A model generated the notes under the pieces. That model was not told the origin of the DNA. It did not search any database and saw nothing but the letters and a program-made list of their open reading frames with translations. A stretch of 64,000 nucleotides of DNA from Agromyces sp. ISL-38. GTDB taxonomy: Bacteria; Actinomycetota; Actinomycetes; Actinomycetales; Microbacteriaceae. Both the position numbers and the translations under genes were made by a program. The stretch lies in NCBI RefSeq assembly GCF_018613935.1, contig NZ_JAGGPF010000001.1, positions 186,001 to 250,000 of the forward strand, read 5' to 3'. Positions 53,827-61,528 of the stretch are shown here, one piece after another (position 1 is the stretch's first letter; each line of letters begins with the position of its first letter).

Positions 53827-54480
53827 TCACTCCCTGCTATCGCCGGATGCCGCCGCAGGGGTACGCCCTGCGGAGAACTTTTTTCGAAGTGTCTGGAGCG
53901 CGCGTCGCTGCAGTGCCTTCACCGCGCCGGGCCGCTTGCCGAGGATCTCGGCGACCTGCTCGACGGTGAGGTCGGCGACGATGCGCAACACCATGACGTT
54001 CCGCTGGTCGGGCGGGAGCCCGTCGAGCACGGCGCGGGCCGAGGCATCCGTGAGATTCCCGATCGCCTCGTGCTCGGCACTCGGGCTTCGACGCGCATCG
54101 AGCTCGTCGCTCCACTCCACGTGATGGCCTCGCTTCGACCGTTTGCGCAGCTCGTCGACGAGTCGCCGGTACGCGATCGTGAACACGAACGTGCGGAACT
54201 CCGCCTCGCCGCCGCGGAAGCGGTCGAGCTGGTCGAAGACGGCAAGGAACACCTCGCTCGTCAGGTCTTCGGGTTCGTACGACCCGCGAGCCCTCAGGAA
54301 AGCGGTGACCGCCGGGGCATGGTCGACCCACAGGTTCGTGCACGCCCACGACGCACCCGACTGCGCCGCAAGGAGCACGGCGGGGAAGGCGTCTGCGTTG
54401 ATACCCCTGCCGGGAGCCGAACGTGATGAGGGGATCCGGCGGAGGTTTGAGCGGGGGAGGGCGCCCTCGAAGTCAGCCAT
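53827..54480 (-). CDS. ECF-type RNA polymerase sigma factor
   Basis: 217 residues. Region 2 (EPEDLTSEVFLAVFDQLDRF, FRTFVFTIAYRRLVDELRKR) and region 4 (LPPDQRNVMVLRIVADLTVE, QVAEILGKRPGAVKALQRRA). A long N-terminal extension with SSRSAPGRG precedes region 2. It heads a two-gene operon with the 11-residue-repeat membrane protein. Confidence 0.92.
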   Translation of the reverse strand: MADFEGALPRSNLRRIPSSRSAPGRGINADAFPAVLLAAQSGASWACTNLWVDHAPAVTAFLRARGSYEPEDLTSEVFLAVFDQLDRFRGGEAEFRTFVFTIAYRRLVDELRKRSKRGHHVEWSDELDARRSPSAEHEAIGNLTDASARAVLDGLPPDQRNVMVLRIVADLTVEQVAEILGKRPGAVKALQRRALQTLRKKFSAGRTPAAASGDSRE

Positions 54481-54553
54481 GACCAGAGAGCATAGGACAG
54501 CGATCCTTCACGCGATCCGATCATCCACAAGGCAATCGAGACCCGCCAGGCCT

Positions 54554-54835
54554 ATGCCGGCACCGGAATATGAATCCGTATCCCTCATCAGGACTCCCGC
54601 AAAGCGAACCGCCGTGATCCACCTGACGCTGAACCTCACGGCCACCGTGCTGTTCGCCGTGAACTACTTCGTGCGCGCGGCATCCGACCACGACGAGGTG
54701 AGCGTCGTCGGCCTGGTGCTCAGCATCATCGGGCTTGCCATCATCGGCGTCTCAGGATGGCTCGGCGGCAAGCTCGCCTACCGGTACGGCGTTCGCGTGG
54801 CTGAGGAGAGCACGCAAGCGGAGGGCTTCCGCTGA
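54554..54835 (+). pseudogene. C-terminal half of a DUF2231-like membrane protein
   Basis: 93 residues if started at ATG 54554 (GTG 54614 is an alternative). VIHLTLNLTATVLFAVNYFV and SIIGLAIIGVSGWLGGKLAY match the second half of DUF2231-type proteins, whose first two helices are missing. No matching upstream frame exists, so it looks truncated. It overlaps the convergent DUF4406 gene by 58 bp. Confidence 0.5.
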
Positions 54836-55257
54836 GCCTGCCCGCTCGTTCGACCGATCCGCGTCGCTGACGGGCTCACCCGCGGCGGGATCTGTTCGAG
54901 CTGCGGGATCTCGTCGAGGTCGAAGTACACGGGGATGCCGCGCCGCCGGGCGATCGCGACATCCGTGTCGGCGCCGCTCGACTCCCCCGGCAGTCGCAGC
55001 ACGGCGTCGCAATGCTCGAGCAAGCGCGCGGCCGTCTCGTACATGACGTCGCCGCCTTCGTCGGCCTGGGCAGCCTCTGCAACACCGCGGAGCACGGGCA
55101 GCGCGACCCACTCGCCGATCATCGGCACGTGCCCTCGGCGAAAGATCGGCCAGGCGGCCTCCTCGAGTCGTGCCAGGTTGCGGGCGATGGCATCGGGGTC
55201 GCCGTTCGTTCCCGAACGGTAGGGGCCGGCGATGAGGATGAGCAGTGGAGTTTCCAT
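54778..55257 (-). CDS. DUF4406 nucleotide-deoxyribosyltransferase-like protein
   Basis: 159 residues from ATG 55257. The family core (LILIAGPYRSGTNGDPDAIA, FRRGHVPMIGEW, ARLLEHCDAVLRLPGES, SGADTDVAIARRRGIPVYFD) is complete. The C-terminal extra 40 residues, which overlap the DUF2231 remnant, are low-complexity and may be an extension gained by loss of an older stop. Confidence 0.8.
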   Translation of the reverse strand: METPLLILIAGPYRSGTNGDPDAIARNLARLEEAAWPIFRRGHVPMIGEWVALPVLRGVAEAAQADEGGDVMYETAARLLEHCDAVLRLPGESSGADTDVAIARRRGIPVYFDLDEIPQLEQIPPRVSPSATRIGRTSGQAQRKPSACVLSSATRTPYR

Positions 55258-55279
55258 GTCGGGTAGCGTAGCGTTAACC

Positions 55280-55296
55280 GTGCACAATCGTGCAAC
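55280..55296. promoter_or_regulatory. Possible DeoR operator
   Basis: Direct repeat GTGCA-CAATC-GTGCA between divergent genes, 18 bp before the DeoR start. Confidence 0.45.
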
Positions 55297-55313
55297 ACCA
55301 AGAAGGAGTGCGG

Positions 55314-56069
55314 ATGCTGAGTGCGCAACGTCGAGACCATCTGCTCGCGATCCTCGCGGCCGATGGGCGCATCGTCGCGAAAGACGTGGCGACCGCACTC
55401 GGCATCTCGGAGGACAGCATCCGCCGCGACCTGCGCGCCCTCGCCGAGGCCGGGCTGTGCCAGCGCGTGTACGGCGGGGCGCTGCCGGTCTCGGCCGCGA
55501 TCCGGCCCTACAGTGATCGGCTCTCGCTCGCCACCGAGAGCAAGGAGCGGGTCGCGCGCGCGGCCCTGCAGCTCATCCGCCCGGGCACGAGTGCGATCCT
55601 CGACGCCGGCACGACGACCCTCGCGATGGCGAGGCTGCTGCCCACCGACCTCGAGGCCACCGTCATCACGCCGAGCCCCACCGTGGCGATCGCGCTGGCG
55701 GAGCATCCGCTCGTCGATATCGTGCTGATCGGCGGCCGGCTCTCGCGGCACTCGATGGTGACGAGCGGGCCGCTCGCAGACGAGGCGATCCGGCGCATCA
55801 GGGCCGACATCTGCTTCCTGGGCGTGACCGGTGTGCATCCCGACGCCGGGCTCACGACCGGCGACCTCGATGATGCCGCCACCAAGCGCGCCCTCGCCGC
55901 CCAGGCATCCGAGGCCTACATCCTGGCGAGCGCCGAGAAGCTCGGGGTCGCATCGGCTTTCCCGGTGCTCGAGTTCGAGGAGACGGCGGGCATCATCGTC
56001 GACCCCGACGCCCAGCTCGATCCGGCACTCGCCAGTGCCCTGCGCGACCGTGGAGCCCAGGTGATCTGA
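55314..56069 (+). CDS. DeoR-family transcriptional regulator
   Basis: 251 residues from ATG 55314, with AAGGAG upstream. HTH LSAQRRDHLLAILAADGRIV and ISEDSIRRDLRALAEAGLCQ; sugar-phosphate sensor domain with ILDAGTTTLAMARLL, VLIGGRLSRHSMVTSGP and FLGVTGV. Divergent from the DUF4406 gene, which may be its target. Confidence 0.92.
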   Translation: MLSAQRRDHLLAILAADGRIVAKDVATALGISEDSIRRDLRALAEAGLCQRVYGGALPVSAAIRPYSDRLSLATESKERVARAALQLIRPGTSAILDAGTTTLAMARLLPTDLEATVITPSPTVAIALAEHPLVDIVLIGGRLSRHSMVTSGPLADEAIRRIRADICFLGVTGVHPDAGLTTGDLDDAATKRALAAQASEAYILASAEKLGVASAFPVLEFEETAGIIVDPDAQLDPALASALRDRGAQVI

Positions 56070-56099
56070 TCGGGAACGCCGCGGCTCTGCGGCCGGCGC

Positions 56100-56666
56100 T
56101 CAGGTGCCCTCCCGAATGCCGTAGCGCAAGAAGACGAACCCATTGTCGAACGGTCGCTCCTCGATCCGCTCGAGTCGCACGTGCACACCGTCGGGCAGGA
56201 ATCGCGTGCCTCCACCGACGAAGACCGGGCTCAGGAACATCCGGAACTCGTCGACGAGTCCAGCCCGGATCGCGTGCGCCGCGAGGCTCGGGCCCGCGAT
56301 CGAGAGATCGCGTTCCGATACATCCTTCATCCGCTGCAGCGCCTCGGGGTCGAACTGCCGTTCGAGGCGGGTGCGCGCTGTGGTCACCTGCTCGAGCGTC
56401 GACGAGTAGACGATCTTGTCGGCGGCTTTCCACATCGCCGTGTACTCGCGCTCGACCTCGGCCTGCTCGGGCTGTTCGTCGGCGGTCTCCCAGTAGCGCA
56501 TCACCTCGTACATGCGGCGCCCGTACAGGTAGGTGCCGACCGGCCGCTCGAGCTCGTTGACATACGTGTGCACCTCCTCGTCGGGTGCAGCCCAGCTGAA
56601 GTCTCCGTGCTCGTCGGCGATGTATCCGTCGAGCGACATGATGCCGCTGCAGATCAGCTTTCCCAT
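56100..56666 (-). CDS. Dihydrofolate-reductase-fold (RibD C-terminal) protein
   Basis: 188 residues. MGKLICSGIMSLDGYIADEH, TYLYGRRMYEVMRYWE and VDEFRMFLSPVFVGGGTRFL are typical. Complete domain; substrate unknown. Distinct in sequence from the paralogue at 8416-9000. Confidence 0.87.
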   Translation of the reverse strand: MGKLICSGIMSLDGYIADEHGDFSWAAPDEEVHTYVNELERPVGTYLYGRRMYEVMRYWETADEQPEQAEVEREYTAMWKAADKIVYSSTLEQVTTARTRLERQFDPEALQRMKDVSERDLSIAGPSLAAHAIRAGLVDEFRMFLSPVFVGGGTRFLPDGVHVRLERIEERPFDNGFVFLRYGIREGT

Positions 56667-56693
56667 GACTCGCCTCCTTCGTTCCTGTGCGGA

Positions 56694-57995
56694 TCAGCCT
56701 CCGGCCGGCGCCGCTTCCGTCTCGCGCGGGCACTTCGCGAGCGCGCGCATGTTCTCGGTGGCCTGCTCGATCGACCACGGCAGCTCGACGAGGGGGCGTT
56801 CACGCTCACCCTGCGCTTCGGCCTTGGACGCGATCGATGCGAGGGCGAACGCGACCTCGCGCACGAAGTCGGCGCCCGACGTCGAGTTGTTGAGCGCGAC
56901 GACGACGGTGAGTCCGCTAGCGGGGTCGGTGAATCCGGCCGTCAGGGCTCCGGCGGTCTCGCCGGCGGTGCCGCGCATCGAACCGTACTGGGCGCCGCCG
57001 AGGCCCCATGCCTGCCACGCGGGCGTATCGCCGCCCATCGGAGTCGGGCTCCATTGCCGGCGCACGGTGCCCTCGTCGAGCAGCACTCCCGTCGCGAACG
57101 CCTCGCTGAGCTTTCGCATGTCTTCGAGGTTCGAGACTGCGCCCGCCGCGACACCGCCCATCGAGCTCGATTGCGATGAATCGTCGAGGAGCACGGCGCA
57201 GTCGACGGTGCCGTCCTGCGCGATCGACGCCGAGTACGCACCGAGCAGGCCGTCGTGATCGGTGTCATTGGGCGCGGGGATGCCGGTGCTCTCAAGTCCG
57301 AGCGGGTCGAAGACGTACTGCTTCGCGAGGTCGGCCCACGAGCGGTTGGTCGCTCGTTCGAGCGCCATGCCGAGCAAAAGGATGCCGGAACGCGACTGCG
57401 ACCATTGCTCGCCGGGCGGGCCCACGCGGCTCATCGCGAGCGCGTTCGACAGGAGCTCGTTCGACGGCCACACGCGTTCGGGGTTCGCCACGAAATGGCT
57501 GCGGAGCGGCGGGTAGTAGTCGGCGATGCCCGACGTGTGCCGGCAGAGCTGTTCGAGGTTGATGCCGTCGAGGTCGGGTATCCACTCGACGTAGTCGCCC
57601 ACCTCGTCGTCGAGCGCCACCTTGCCGGCGTCGACGAGCCGCAGCAGGATGGTGCAGGTGATCTCGGTCGTGAGCGTGCCGATGCGGAACCGGGTTTCGG
57701 ATGCCACGGCAGGCGCGCCCTCGGTGAACTCCAGCGCACCCGACGCACCAGACCATTCGCCCGCCCACGGTGCCCAGACCCCTGCGACGCCGCCGCTCGA
57801 CCCGCTGAGCGCGACGGCCTCGTCGAGCACCGCCTCGAGGCTGCTGCTCACCTCGTCGCCGAATGCGGCGTCGACCTGGTCGAACCGCGCCCCGGGGTCT
57901 GCGGCTCCTCCGGTGCATCCGGAGAACACCAATGTCGTGGCAATGACGGCGGCGAATGCGCTTCGTCGCCGCCTCTTCCCCAGGCGGTCAGCCAC
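56694..57995 (-). CDS. Beta-lactamase-fold lipoprotein lacking catalytic motifs
   Basis: 433 residues, lipobox VFSGC (Cys27). The class-C beta-lactamase/DD-peptidase fold is clear (FRIGTLTTEIT, LVDAGKVALDDEVGDYVEWI, HTSGIADYY, GLGGAQYGSMRG). But SxxK is replaced by Thr107-Leu-Thr-Thr110, YxN by Gln200-Ser-Arg202, and the HxG triad region reads SMRG. All three motifs are gone, so an enzymatically inactive, perhaps ligand-binding, surface protein is likely. Confidence 0.82.
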   Translation of the reverse strand: MADRLGKRRRRSAFAAVIATTLVFSGCTGGAADPGARFDQVDAAFGDEVSSSLEAVLDEAVALSGSSGGVAGVWAPWAGEWSGASGALEFTEGAPAVASETRFRIGTLTTEITCTILLRLVDAGKVALDDEVGDYVEWIPDLDGINLEQLCRHTSGIADYYPPLRSHFVANPERVWPSNELLSNALAMSRVGPPGEQWSQSRSGILLLGMALERATNRSWADLAKQYVFDPLGLESTGIPAPNDTDHDGLLGAYSASIAQDGTVDCAVLLDDSSQSSSMGGVAAGAVSNLEDMRKLSEAFATGVLLDEGTVRRQWSPTPMGGDTPAWQAWGLGGAQYGSMRGTAGETAGALTAGFTDPASGLTVVVALNNSTSGADFVREVAFALASIASKAEAQGERERPLVELPWSIEQATENMRALAKCPRETEAAPAGG

Positions 57996-58103
57996 CGAGC
58001 CCCCTAGCTGCGTGTCCGACTCGATTCTATCCCGCGAAGCCCGGATCGGATGGCGCGTGCGAGTGCTGATCTTTCAGCGCCTCGCTTCCACAAGACCGGT
58101 GGT

Positions 58104-58757
58104 TCACGGACACGGCGGCGCGAAGAGCTGGCCGAGCAGTCCGTCGGGCTCCTCGCAGTCCTCCGCCGGGCCGGGAGGCGTGGAATCTTCGGTCGGGTTC
58201 GTCGGAGCCGGGGCGGTGTCGGGCTCCGGTGGCTCGGTGGCTCCCGGTTCGGCCGGCGGTGCGACGGGCGCGTCGGTCACCGGAGCCGCCGGTGGCGCTT
58301 CGGGCCGCGGTGCCGGACTCGTCGGGCTGATCGATGGCGTCGGCCCCGGACTCGCGACGATCGGCGCAGAGCTGCCCGGCGCCGCCGGGTCGAACGGCGT
58401 CGGGCGGTCGGTGTCGGCGACGGTCGCGACCTCACCCACGGGCCGCGGTGCGCTCGCGAAGGGGTTGAGCGCGAGCGCGCCACCGATCAACGCGACGGTC
58501 ACCACCGACGTGGCGATCAGCACGTGCACACGGCGTTCGAAGAGCCACGCGGCCGCGGCGGAGATGCGCGGTTCGACGGATGCCGCGACCGGGGCCGCGA
58601 CCGGAGCCGCGACTGCAGCGCGGCGCGCTCGCCGACCTCCTGCAACCACCGGGGCGGCCGTCGGGGCGGTCGGGGCCACCGTCGGGTCTGCCGTCGGTGC
58701 AGCGTGACGACCGCGGGCTCGACGCATCGGCTCGTGGCGCTGCTCCCCGTAGGACAC
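58104..58757 (-). CDS. Proline/alanine-rich single-pass membrane protein
   Basis: 217 residues. A basic Ala-rich cytoplasmic part, one helix (RRVHVLIATSVVTVALIGGALAL less its ends, about residues 75-97), then a Pro/Ala/Glu-rich exterior tail ending with two cysteines (EDCEEPDGLLGQLFAPPCP). No family recognised. Codon use fits its neighbours. Confidence 0.6.
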   Translation of the reverse strand: MSYGEQRHEPMRRARGRHAAPTADPTVAPTAPTAAPVVAGGRRARRAAVAAPVAAPVAASVEPRISAAAAWLFERRVHVLIATSVVTVALIGGALALNPFASAPRPVGEVATVADTDRPTPFDPAAPGSSAPIVASPGPTPSISPTSPAPRPEAPPAAPVTDAPVAPPAEPGATEPPEPDTAPAPTNPTEDSTPPGPAEDCEEPDGLLGQLFAPPCP

Positions 58758-58918
58758 GTGCTCACCTCACCTCGTCGTCGCTGCACCAACCCCGTTCGGG
58801 GGGTACGGCATCCTACGAGAATACGCAGCGGCGTCGCCCGACTCCATCCCCGCACGCGCCCATCCCCGCACGGACCGAGATTCCCGCCGGACGAGGCCGA
58901 CGCAGTAGGGGACTCGCC

Positions 58919-60244
58919 CTAGGCCCCCGCGCTGGGCAGCTCGGCTGCCGCGCCGATCTCCCGCGTCGCTCCCGCCATGAACCGCTCGACGTTGCGGTCG
59001 ACGATGATGTCGCTCGGGCGCAGCGGCCGCGAGAGGTAGAGGCCGTCGAGTGATGTGAGGCGGCTGAGGGCGACGTAGGTCTGGCCGGGGCTGAATACGC
59101 GCTGCCCGAGATCGACGATCGCCGTGTCGTAGCTGGCGCCCTGCGACTTGTGGATCGTGACCGCCCACGCGAGCCGCAGCGGGAATTGCGTGAACTCGGC
59201 GACGACCTGTCGCTCGAGCTTCTTGCGAGTGGGGTCCCAGGTGTACTTGAACTTCTCCCACGTGACCTGTTCGACCTCGTGCTCGTCGCCGTCGATCTCG
59301 ACGCGCACCGCGCGCCTGAGGTGCGTCACGGTGCCGATGGTTCCGTTCACCCAGCGCTGACCGTCGGGACCGATGGCGTTGTCGTTGCGAAGGAACATCA
59401 CCTGCGCGCCGATCTTCAGCTCGAGCCGTTCGTCGGCGGGGAACGCCCTGCCGCCGAAGTCGCCGGTCACGTCGGCCGCGTTGGCCTGCGAGGTGCCGGG
59501 CAGCCGATGCAACTGGGTCGCATTGATGCGGTTCACCGTGTCGTTGCGAGTGGCGAGCGTGATGGCGCCGTGCTCGGGCAGCGGCCGCCGCGCGCCGATG
59601 CTGTTCAGCACGCCTGCGATCTCGGCGGTCACCATGCCGTGTCGCACCGCGTTCAGCATGAGCTTGAACTCGTCGTCGTGCTGGCGGTGGATCTCGCCGA
59701 GTTCGAAGATCCTCAGGTCGGCCTCGCGCCAGACCTTTGCGTCGAAGAACCACATCGACTCGTAGGTGTCGGCGAAGTAGGCGCGCTCATCGCCGTCGCC
59801 CGGCACCGGCGCGAGTTGGTAGGGGTCGCCGAAGAGCACGACCTGGACACCGCCGAACGGCTCATGCGGGCGCTGCCTCGCTTGGCGCAGCGAGCGGTCC
59901 ATCGCGTCCATCAGGTCGGCGTTCACCATCGACACCTCGTCGATGACGAGCGTGTCCATCGCGTTCAGGATCTTGCGCACGGCGTCGTTCTGATCGATGT
60001 CGTGATCGGCGATCACCCCGATCGGCAGCCGGAACAGCGAGTGGATGGTCTGCCCGCCGACATTGAGCGCGGCGACGCCCGTGGGCGCGCAGATGACGAT
60101 CTGCTTGCTCGTGTTCCAGTTCAAGTGATTGAGCAGCGTCGACTTGCCGGTGCCGGCGCGCCCGGTGACGAACACGTGCTCGCGGGTGCCCTCGATGGCC
60201 TGGAACACCGCGGCCTGTTCGCGGGAGAGGGTCACGTTCTGCAC
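58919..60244 (-). CDS. Pif1-like superfamily 1 helicase / AAA ATPase
   Basis: 441 residues from GTG 60244, chosen because the upstream extension to 60460 is Arg/Pro-rich and unlike protein. Walker A GRAGTGKST (28-36), Walker B LVIDEVSMVN, motif III FGDPYQLAPV, motif IV-like RNDTVNRINA, C-terminal UvrD-like motifs (WAVTIHKSQGASYDTAIVDL, YVALSRLTSLDGLYL). A 5'-to-3' DNA helicase/ATPase role fits the family. Confidence 0.9.
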   Translation of the reverse strand: MQNVTLSREQAAVFQAIEGTREHVFVTGRAGTGKSTLLNHLNWNTSKQIVICAPTGVAALNVGGQTIHSLFRLPIGVIADHDIDQNDAVRKILNAMDTLVIDEVSMVNADLMDAMDRSLRQARQRPHEPFGGVQVVLFGDPYQLAPVPGDGDERAYFADTYESMWFFDAKVWREADLRIFELGEIHRQHDDEFKLMLNAVRHGMVTAEIAGVLNSIGARRPLPEHGAITLATRNDTVNRINATQLHRLPGTSQANAADVTGDFGGRAFPADERLELKIGAQVMFLRNDNAIGPDGQRWVNGTIGTVTHLRRAVRVEIDGDEHEVEQVTWEKFKYTWDPTRKKLERQVVAEFTQFPLRLAWAVTIHKSQGASYDTAIVDLGQRVFSPGQTYVALSRLTSLDGLYLSRPLRPSDIIVDRNVERFMAGATREIGAAAELPSAGA

Positions 60245-60399
60245 GACGGTTCTTTCCGAGGGGGCTGGCGGATGCCGCGAGCCGGCGCCGCGCGGCGAGC
60301 ACGCCCGTGCGCGGGCGCGCTCCCACTGTAACCCCGCACCGGCCTGCGTTCCCCGGGGCTGGGGATAGCGCGGGCTCGCGCTGCGACCCAACATAGACT

Positions 60400-61452
60400 G
60401 TGCGGGTGGGGAGCTCTCGCGTGCGTGTCGGTCGGGTGTCGCCGCTGGCCGTCGCCGCATGGGCGGGGCTCGCGGTGCTCCTCGTCGGCGCCTTCCTCGC
60501 GGCCCTCGGCGGCTTGAACCAGACGATCTACGGCGCCTCGAGCTTCGTCGACCGCTATCTCGAGGCGATCGCCGACGACGACATCGCGACCGCGTCGACC
60601 ACTCCCGGGGTCGCTCTCGACGCCGCGGAGCTCGAGGAGCTCGGCCTGCCCGCGAACATCTCCACCGCGATGCTCCGCTCGGGGGTCGTCGAAGCCGGCC
60701 CCGAAGACGTTCGCATCGTGAAAGACGAGACGCTCGCCGATGGCTCCCACTCGGTCACGGCGAGCTACCGCCTCGAGGCCGCGATCATCGAGTCCACCTT
60801 CGACGTGCGACCGATCGATCCGCTCTACGGGTTCCTCAATCGGTGGGAGTTCGCGGTCAGCCCGCTCGCCGTCATCGACGTGACCGCCGCGCACAACCCG
60901 CTCTTCACCGTCGGCTCGCTGTCGCTCGACACGCGGGCGGCGAAGTCCGGCGAGGAGCTCACCGCGTTCACGCAGATCACCTCCTACCTCGCGATGGCAC
61001 CTGCGGTGTACGAGTTCCACTACGACTCGACCTTGCTCGACGCCCCGCACGTCGCGGTGCAAGCCGAGGCGTCGGCACGCACGTCGGTCATCGTCGATGC
61101 CCAGCCGACCGCCGAGTTCGTCGATCGCGTGCAGGTCAAGGTCGACGAGTTCCTCCAGACGTGCGCCCAGCAGCCGGTGCTGCAGCCCACCGACTGCCCC
61201 TTCGGCATCGAGATCGACGACCGCGTCGTGAGCGAACCGAAGTGGAGCATGGTGTCCACACCCGTCGTGGTGCTCACGCCGGGCGAGTCGTCGTTCGAGA
61301 TGCCGCCCACCGAGGGGGTCGCGCACATGACCGTCGACGTGCAGTCGCTCTTCGACGGCGATTTCTTCACCCTTGAAGAAGATCGGCCGTTCACGCTGGC
61401 GCTCACCGCAGTGATCAAGCCCGACGGCAATATCGCGATCCAGCTGAGGTGA
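60400..61452 (+). CDS. Membrane-anchored extracytoplasmic protein, unknown function
   Basis: 350 residues if started at GTG 60400; GTG 60406 is an alternative. One N-terminal helix (LAVAAWAGLAVLLVGAFLAA) and a large exterior part with a Cys pair (LQTCAQQPVLQPTDCPF). A CATAGACT promoter-like box directly upstream suggests a leaderless transcript. Divergent from the helicase gene. No family recognised. Confidence 0.65.
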   Translation: MRVGSSRVRVGRVSPLAVAAWAGLAVLLVGAFLAALGGLNQTIYGASSFVDRYLEAIADDDIATASTTPGVALDAAELEELGLPANISTAMLRSGVVEAGPEDVRIVKDETLADGSHSVTASYRLEAAIIESTFDVRPIDPLYGFLNRWEFAVSPLAVIDVTAAHNPLFTVGSLSLDTRAAKSGEELTAFTQITSYLAMAPAVYEFHYDSTLLDAPHVAVQAEASARTSVIVDAQPTAEFVDRVQVKVDEFLQTCAQQPVLQPTDCPFGIEIDDRVVSEPKWSMVSTPVVVLTPGESSFEMPPTEGVAHMTVDVQSLFDGDFFTLEEDRPFTLALTAVIKPDGNIAIQLR

Positions 61453-61528
61453 CTCCCGCTCGAGCCGTCAGTGGCGCAACCCGCTGAGTGTCAGGACTTC
61501 GAGCCAGCTGCGGCATCGGTCGGCGGGT

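Noticed and set aside
58050-58922. Plus-strand frame of 290 codons
   Set aside because: Arginine-rich antisense of the Pro/Ala-rich membrane protein gene.
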